From: Paratinospora sagittata
Taxonomy: Eukaryota; Streptophyta; Magnoliopsida; Ranunculales; Menispermaceae
DNA length: 64,000 bases
Assembly (NCBI GenBank): GCA_035771175.1
Contig: CM069598.1
Location: 22,303,438 to 22,367,437, forward strand
Reading direction: 5' to 3'
The notes under the pieces are model-generated. The model was not told the origin of the DNA. It did not search any database and was given only the letters and a program-made list of their open reading frames with translations. Positions 45,241 through 64,000 of the stretch are shown here, piece by piece. Within the stretch, counting starts at the first letter, position 1; each line of letters begins with the position of its first letter. Position numbers and translations under genes: made by a program.

Positions 45241-46155
45241 AAGACTTCGTCATTATATTCTTTTCGGATATTCTTATATTTTGTTGAAAAATATTATATT
45301 CTTAAGGAAATTTTAATAAAATATAGGACACCAAAAACAATTTGTTTTATTTATTTAAAATAAAATATGGATAAATAGAGTAGAAAATTGTAAACGAAAT
45401 TTGAAAATTCTCAAGTTAAGCTTTTGAAGAGTGGAGGGGGATTGTGGGATTAGTGGGAAAACATTAAATGTTCAAATTACATTATTACACATTACATTAA
45501 CAAAATTATTTTTAAAAATTAAAAATATTTACTATAAAAGTTAGAATTTCTTTATATATTTAACTAAAATAGAAATAAATTAGACAAAATGCTATAATTA
45601 AAACGGTATAATTGTAAAATACTAATTTATGTATTAAAAAATTAGAGAAATTATAAGAGTGGTGGAAAGTAGTTAGAATGTTAAATTATAATCTTGCCCA
45701 TATTATATTTTAAATTAAAAAAATAACAATAAAATTGTATAAAGTACCTTTAAAAATAGTCAAGCTTTTCGCTCTTGACTTCTCAGCATTAATCTCCTAA
45801 AAACATAAATCAGATTTGGAAATAACAAAACCTAAAAACATGGAGAATTTCAGTCTGTTAACTGCATTAAAAAGAAAGAAATAAATAGGGGGCGAAGCGT
45901 ATCGAACTGTATTTCCTTGTATTTGTAATCAACAAATTGTAATATACAGACAGCCTGTGGCTCAGTTCCTGTTATCAAAGATTTGTTCCCATGTTGCAAA
46001 CAGAGACGGTACGGTACTTTTATCAAATCTGAGTACCAGACCCCGCCTATTATCCATTATGTGTATCTTCAAAAGAATATATTAACATGGAAGACCTTAC
46101 TTCCAAATTAAAAAAGAAACAAAGAATGGTGGCTTATTTTCTTTCTTCTATGCTG
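45241..46155. other. AT-rich intergenic DNA and demethylase 3' flank
   Basis: No gene is seen. The part next to 46155 is the 3' UTR of the minus-strand demethylase gene; on that strand an AATAAG-like hexamer occurs shortly after the stop, but no classic AATAAA is close by. The transcript end cannot be placed. Confidence 0.45.
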
Positions 46156-60760
<14,605 letters not shown>

Positions 60761-62225
60761 TTATATCTAACTGCAACAAAAACTGAGAAATTAATCTTAT
60801 ATAGATAATAAAAGTAAAAGAAGAAAAAAGAAAATAAAAGAAATATTCGTAAAAGGTAGAACTTTTATCCAAAAAATTAATAGAAAATAAATTAAGAGAT
60901 CATTTGCTCTTATAAGAGTTGTAGACGATGGTAAAATTTTTCACTGCAGCTCTACCCACCTAATTATTTCATTCAATCAACTCAATTCAAACAAAGCCTA
61001 TTTCCAATTAACATTGGGTCGGCTAGTTTCAGTCCATTCACAATATCTAAAATTAATCAGAGCTCTAACAGTATGACAAACATATGTGGAAACCCATCTC
61101 CATCAATTTCTATAGGAATAACAGCAGAAATAGGGCCAGGCATTTTCTATGCAAATATATCTTTCTACTCATATGTATTACATTAATAAGTATGTATCTC
61201 TGTATGAGTTAGATAACCACAGCACAGGAACAATGTCTTTTCCCCCCAGCTTAAGTAAACAAAGGATCGAACACGGGTGAGCTCTGATCTTTGACAATTT
61301 AAGAGAAGGAATATTTGGATGGCATAGAAATCAAACAATGTATATATCTATTATCTACAAGAAAATAACCTGCTAGTTTTAATTTCAAAAGTTATTGTCA
61401 AAGATTTGAGGTATTGCCTAAACATGTTGTGACGGCGTCAACCAACAAGAAAGGAACAGAAGAAACCTAAAGATCTAACCTAATCTTCTGGTATCATTCC
61501 TTTGAATGGAGAATGAAACCATTCTCTGACATTGCAAAATAACATTCATACCACATTTCTCCTTCTCATTTTCTCACAATAAAACATTACAAATAGAACA
61601 TACTGTGGAAGGAATCATAAAGAGGAAAATCATGCCAAGATCCTACACCTTTGTTCTAAAATGTATACAGATAAGCATCAGATCTGCAATCTATTCTTAT
61701 ATTAATCACAAACAACATGAATTAATGCAATTCAAGAGGCACAAACGAGAAAGAAATCCAAACCTTTCAAGTGCATGAAAACCAACCCAATTGATTCTAC
61801 CTTGAACAATTTTTTTATGAACAATCAAAAAAACCCTTCTTTTGCTTAATCTAAAAACAAAAAATACAAAAAAAATACTACATCAAAAAAGATTCAGTCA
61901 CCCCTATTTCATCAGGTTTCAACCAAAAAACTTCTCAGAACCAGATTTCTTTAGCCTTGAACAAGAAAAGCAGATTTCTTTCTTTTATCAAGAAATATTG
62001 AAGAATAAAGGGCAAAAAAAACCATAGAAAAAATAAAATAAAGGTACCTTAAAAGCAGCTAAAGAAAAAAATAAATAAATAAATTCAATTGTAATGGTGT
62101 GTGTTGCCTTGCGTTAAGTTGTTGAATTGATTCTACTATCTGTTATTGGCCTTCCGTTGTTGTGTGTTGCCTTTGTTTTGTTTCATCAGTAACGTCGCCG
62201 GGTTTCCTATATATTTTTATTTATA
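60761..62225 (-). promoter_or_regulatory. Demethylase 5' UTR exon, first intron and core promoter
   Basis: The coding exon continues 10 nt upstream of the ATG to an acceptor TTGCAG (60771-60776). The matching donor AAG|GTACCT is at 62048/62047, so intron 1 is about 1.28 kb and a non-coding first exon ends at 62048. On the minus strand a TATA-like ATATAAATA lies at about 62215-62225, which puts the likely transcription start near 62190. Nothing coding was seen in the intron. Confidence 0.65.
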
Positions 62226-62428
62226 TTGAAAATAGAGACCCAGAGTCGCACGCACCATAACCGAAGGCCTGGGGATAAACTCGCACGGCGCACGCACGCG
62301 GGGAGTTCTCCTGGTCGGTTTTGGATGATGAACTCGTCAAAAAGAAACTGGGAAATATTTCCATACGGTGAATCGTACGTGAGGATGACATATGGAACCC
62401 ACTTAAGCCTCTCCGGCTAATAAATCAC

Positions 62429-63579
62429 GGGCTTTTGACATGATTACCCCTAAAAAAAAAAAAAATTTCACAAATACCATCAAAATACAAATAATAACTT
62501 ATTTGTCATATTTTACTGTTTATTGCACGGTCAGCACGCCTAATAAGCACCACCTCGGCGCTCAGGTGACATTTTAAAGAAGGAGTCTTTTCATTTTTTT
62601 TTTTACGCCTTCCCTTCACAAATTTTTTTTTTTACAAGTGGAAGGGAATGCATCTTTTCAAAAGACGTCTTCCCTTAAGAATTTTTTTTTTTTGCCAAAC
62701 TTTCATCCATCCCTTAATAGTTTTTTTAAGTGAAAGACGCCTTCCCATTATTAAAAAAAAAAATTTGAACCCTTTACTTAAAAAAAACAACCGCGACAGA
62801 TGAAAAGTTGGGTTTGTTGCCTTCCAACTCCTGTTTGACTTTTTGAAGATCTCGTCAACATCGTCGTTCATGGTGTTGTTCTTGTTTCTGGATGTTTTTT
62901 GTACTCTGTTTTTTTTAGGATGGAAGAGGAAGAAGATAAGCTCTGGTTTTCAAAACCCAGGTGTGTTTCACCTTCTGATTTTGTTGTGTTTCATGGTCTT
63001 TTCATCTTTTTTTCATTTTATTTGATTATTTGAGGCAGAAAAGGAAATACCCAGATACTCAATTTCTGCGGTTGGTGGAATAGATTATTATTAGATTTTA
63101 ATATTTCAAGTTGGGATGTGTACTACTGTTTCTAATTCATGTGGACTTCTTTTTGTCCTGCTTAATTTCGTTTATTTGATAATGGTGATTTCACAATGAT
63201 TTTATCATGGTGATTTTAATAGTAACCTCTTCAAAGTTCATTGTACAGAGATTTTATCATGGAAAAAGCTTTTTACTGCGGCCGCTCAAGGTCATATTGA
63301 GATGGATGAAAGTTTGGCAAAAAAAAAAATTCTGAAGGGAAGGCGTCTCCTTCCACTTGTAAAAAAAAAAATTTCTGAAGAGAAGGCGTCTTTCCAAAAG
63401 ACGTCTTCCCTTCACTTAAAAAAAAATATGAAAAAGACGCATTCCTTAAAATGTCACCTTCCGACATGGCGCGCATGCTGACTGTGCAATGAACAGTAAA
63501 ATATGGCAAATAAGTCATTATTTATATTTCGATGGTATTTGTGAAATTTTTTTTTTAGGGGTAATCATGTCAAAAGCCC
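62429..63579. mobile_element. Non-autonomous Mutator-like element of the same family
   Basis: The left end GGGCTTTTGACATGATTACC (62429) and its complement ending at 63579 match the ends of the 10.1-kb element. The CAGTCAGCNNGCC-type subterminal block and worn GGCGTCTTTT palindromes are also shared. The middle holds no transposase or PMD coding. Flanking 9-mers ATAAATCAC and ACCACTTCA do not match, so the duplication is lost or the ends have shifted. It begins only about 200 bp upstream of the inferred start of the demethylase transcript. Confidence 0.8.
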
Positions 63580-63641
63580 ACCACTTCATCTACACGAATC
63601 TCGAGGTCAACTAAACACTTCTGCTTCCTACGTACAAAAGA

Positions 63642-64000
63642 GGGCTTTTGACAAGATTATCTCTTAAAAAAAAAAAATTTTACAAATACCATCTAAACAC
63701 AAATAATGACTCATTTGTCATACTTTACTGTTCATAGTACAGTCAGTGCGCCAAATAAGCACCACATCGGCGCGGACGTTGCATTTTGTAAAAAGAATGC
63801 GTCTTTTCAAAAGACGTCTTTTATTCATAATTTTTTTTTTAAAGTGAAGGGAATGCGTCTTTTGAAAAGACAACTCCCCTTGCATATATTTTTTTTTTTA
63901 AGAAGAAGAAACTGGATTACCAACCCTCGCAAATTTACCAACTTTTCTCAAAAAATTTAACAAGCTAACCTCCTTCTACCGGTCAAAATTGTTCAAAACT
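63642..64000 (+). mobile_element. Left end of a further Mutator-like element, runs off the window
   Basis: GGGCTTTTGACAAGATTATC begins at 63642 and is followed by the same subterminal blocks (CAGTCAGTGCGCC) and palindromes (about 63796-63822 and 63845-63880) as the other members. It is partial, so its content and right end are unknown. Confidence 0.75.

Noticed and set aside
61842..62027. Plus-strand frame of 61 codons in demethylase intron 1
   Set aside because: It is A-rich intronic sequence rich in Lys and Phe codons, antisense to the gene, with no homology I can recognise.

Overview
The window looks like repeat-rich nuclear DNA from a dicotyledonous plant. It is AT-rich, its genes have GT/AG introns, and it holds plant LTR retrotransposons, a plant LINE, a tRNA-derived SINE, Mutator-like DNA transposons and an endogenous caulimovirid. 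No bacterial or organellar feature was seen. I cannot name the species. Only three protein genes look intact: one host gene and two genes inside a transposon.

Layout. (1) 1-2690: degenerate transposon-like DNA and a minus-strand LTR fragment (family B). (2) About 2700-8361: a decayed, minus-strand endogenous pararetrovirus copy (Caulimoviridae-like). It has capsid/zinc-knuckle, protease, RT and RNase H remnants, is cut off at its 5' side and has altered catalytic motifs. (3) 8362-23599: an Athila/Tat-like Ty3 element G without pol, preceded by an extra copy of its own 3' internal region. Its gag is split by element A (11233-20271), a copia-type element with LTRs of about 1.9 kb, no pol, and a plant-transposon-protein-like gene in place of pol. 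(4) 23600-25135: a minus-strand LTR of family B. (5) About 25385-30781: element C, a third pol-less copia-type element with LTRs of about 0.63 kb. (6) 31110-31450: a LINE tail fragment. (7) 31943-42026: a 10.1-kb Mutator-like element with long terminal inverted repeats built from palindromes, an apparently intact transposase gene, an apparently intact five-exon plant mobile domain (PMD) gene, and an array of about thirteen 179-bp repeats. (8) 42027-46155: MITE-like units, a hAT-like non-autonomous element and LINE debris. (9) 46156-62200: a minus-strand histone H3K4 demethylase gene of the JMJ14/15/18 clade. Ten coding exons splice in frame to 1176 codons, and introns hold a LINE with a nested SINE, a Tourist-like MITE and a short LINE tail. 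(10) 62429-64000: two more short Mutator-like elements of the same family, the first close to the demethylase promoter.

How the parts relate. The demethylase is the only cellular gene; everything else is mobile DNA in layers of insertion. The large Mutator-like element could be autonomous and could supply transposase to the two short relatives beside the demethylase. The most unusual signal is a set of small stem-loops in the leader part of all three copia-type LTR families. The loop (ACCCGTAAG-like) stays constant while the stems change in a paired, compensating way. Families A and B also share arrays of AGGACGCT...AGCGCCCT imperfect palindromes.
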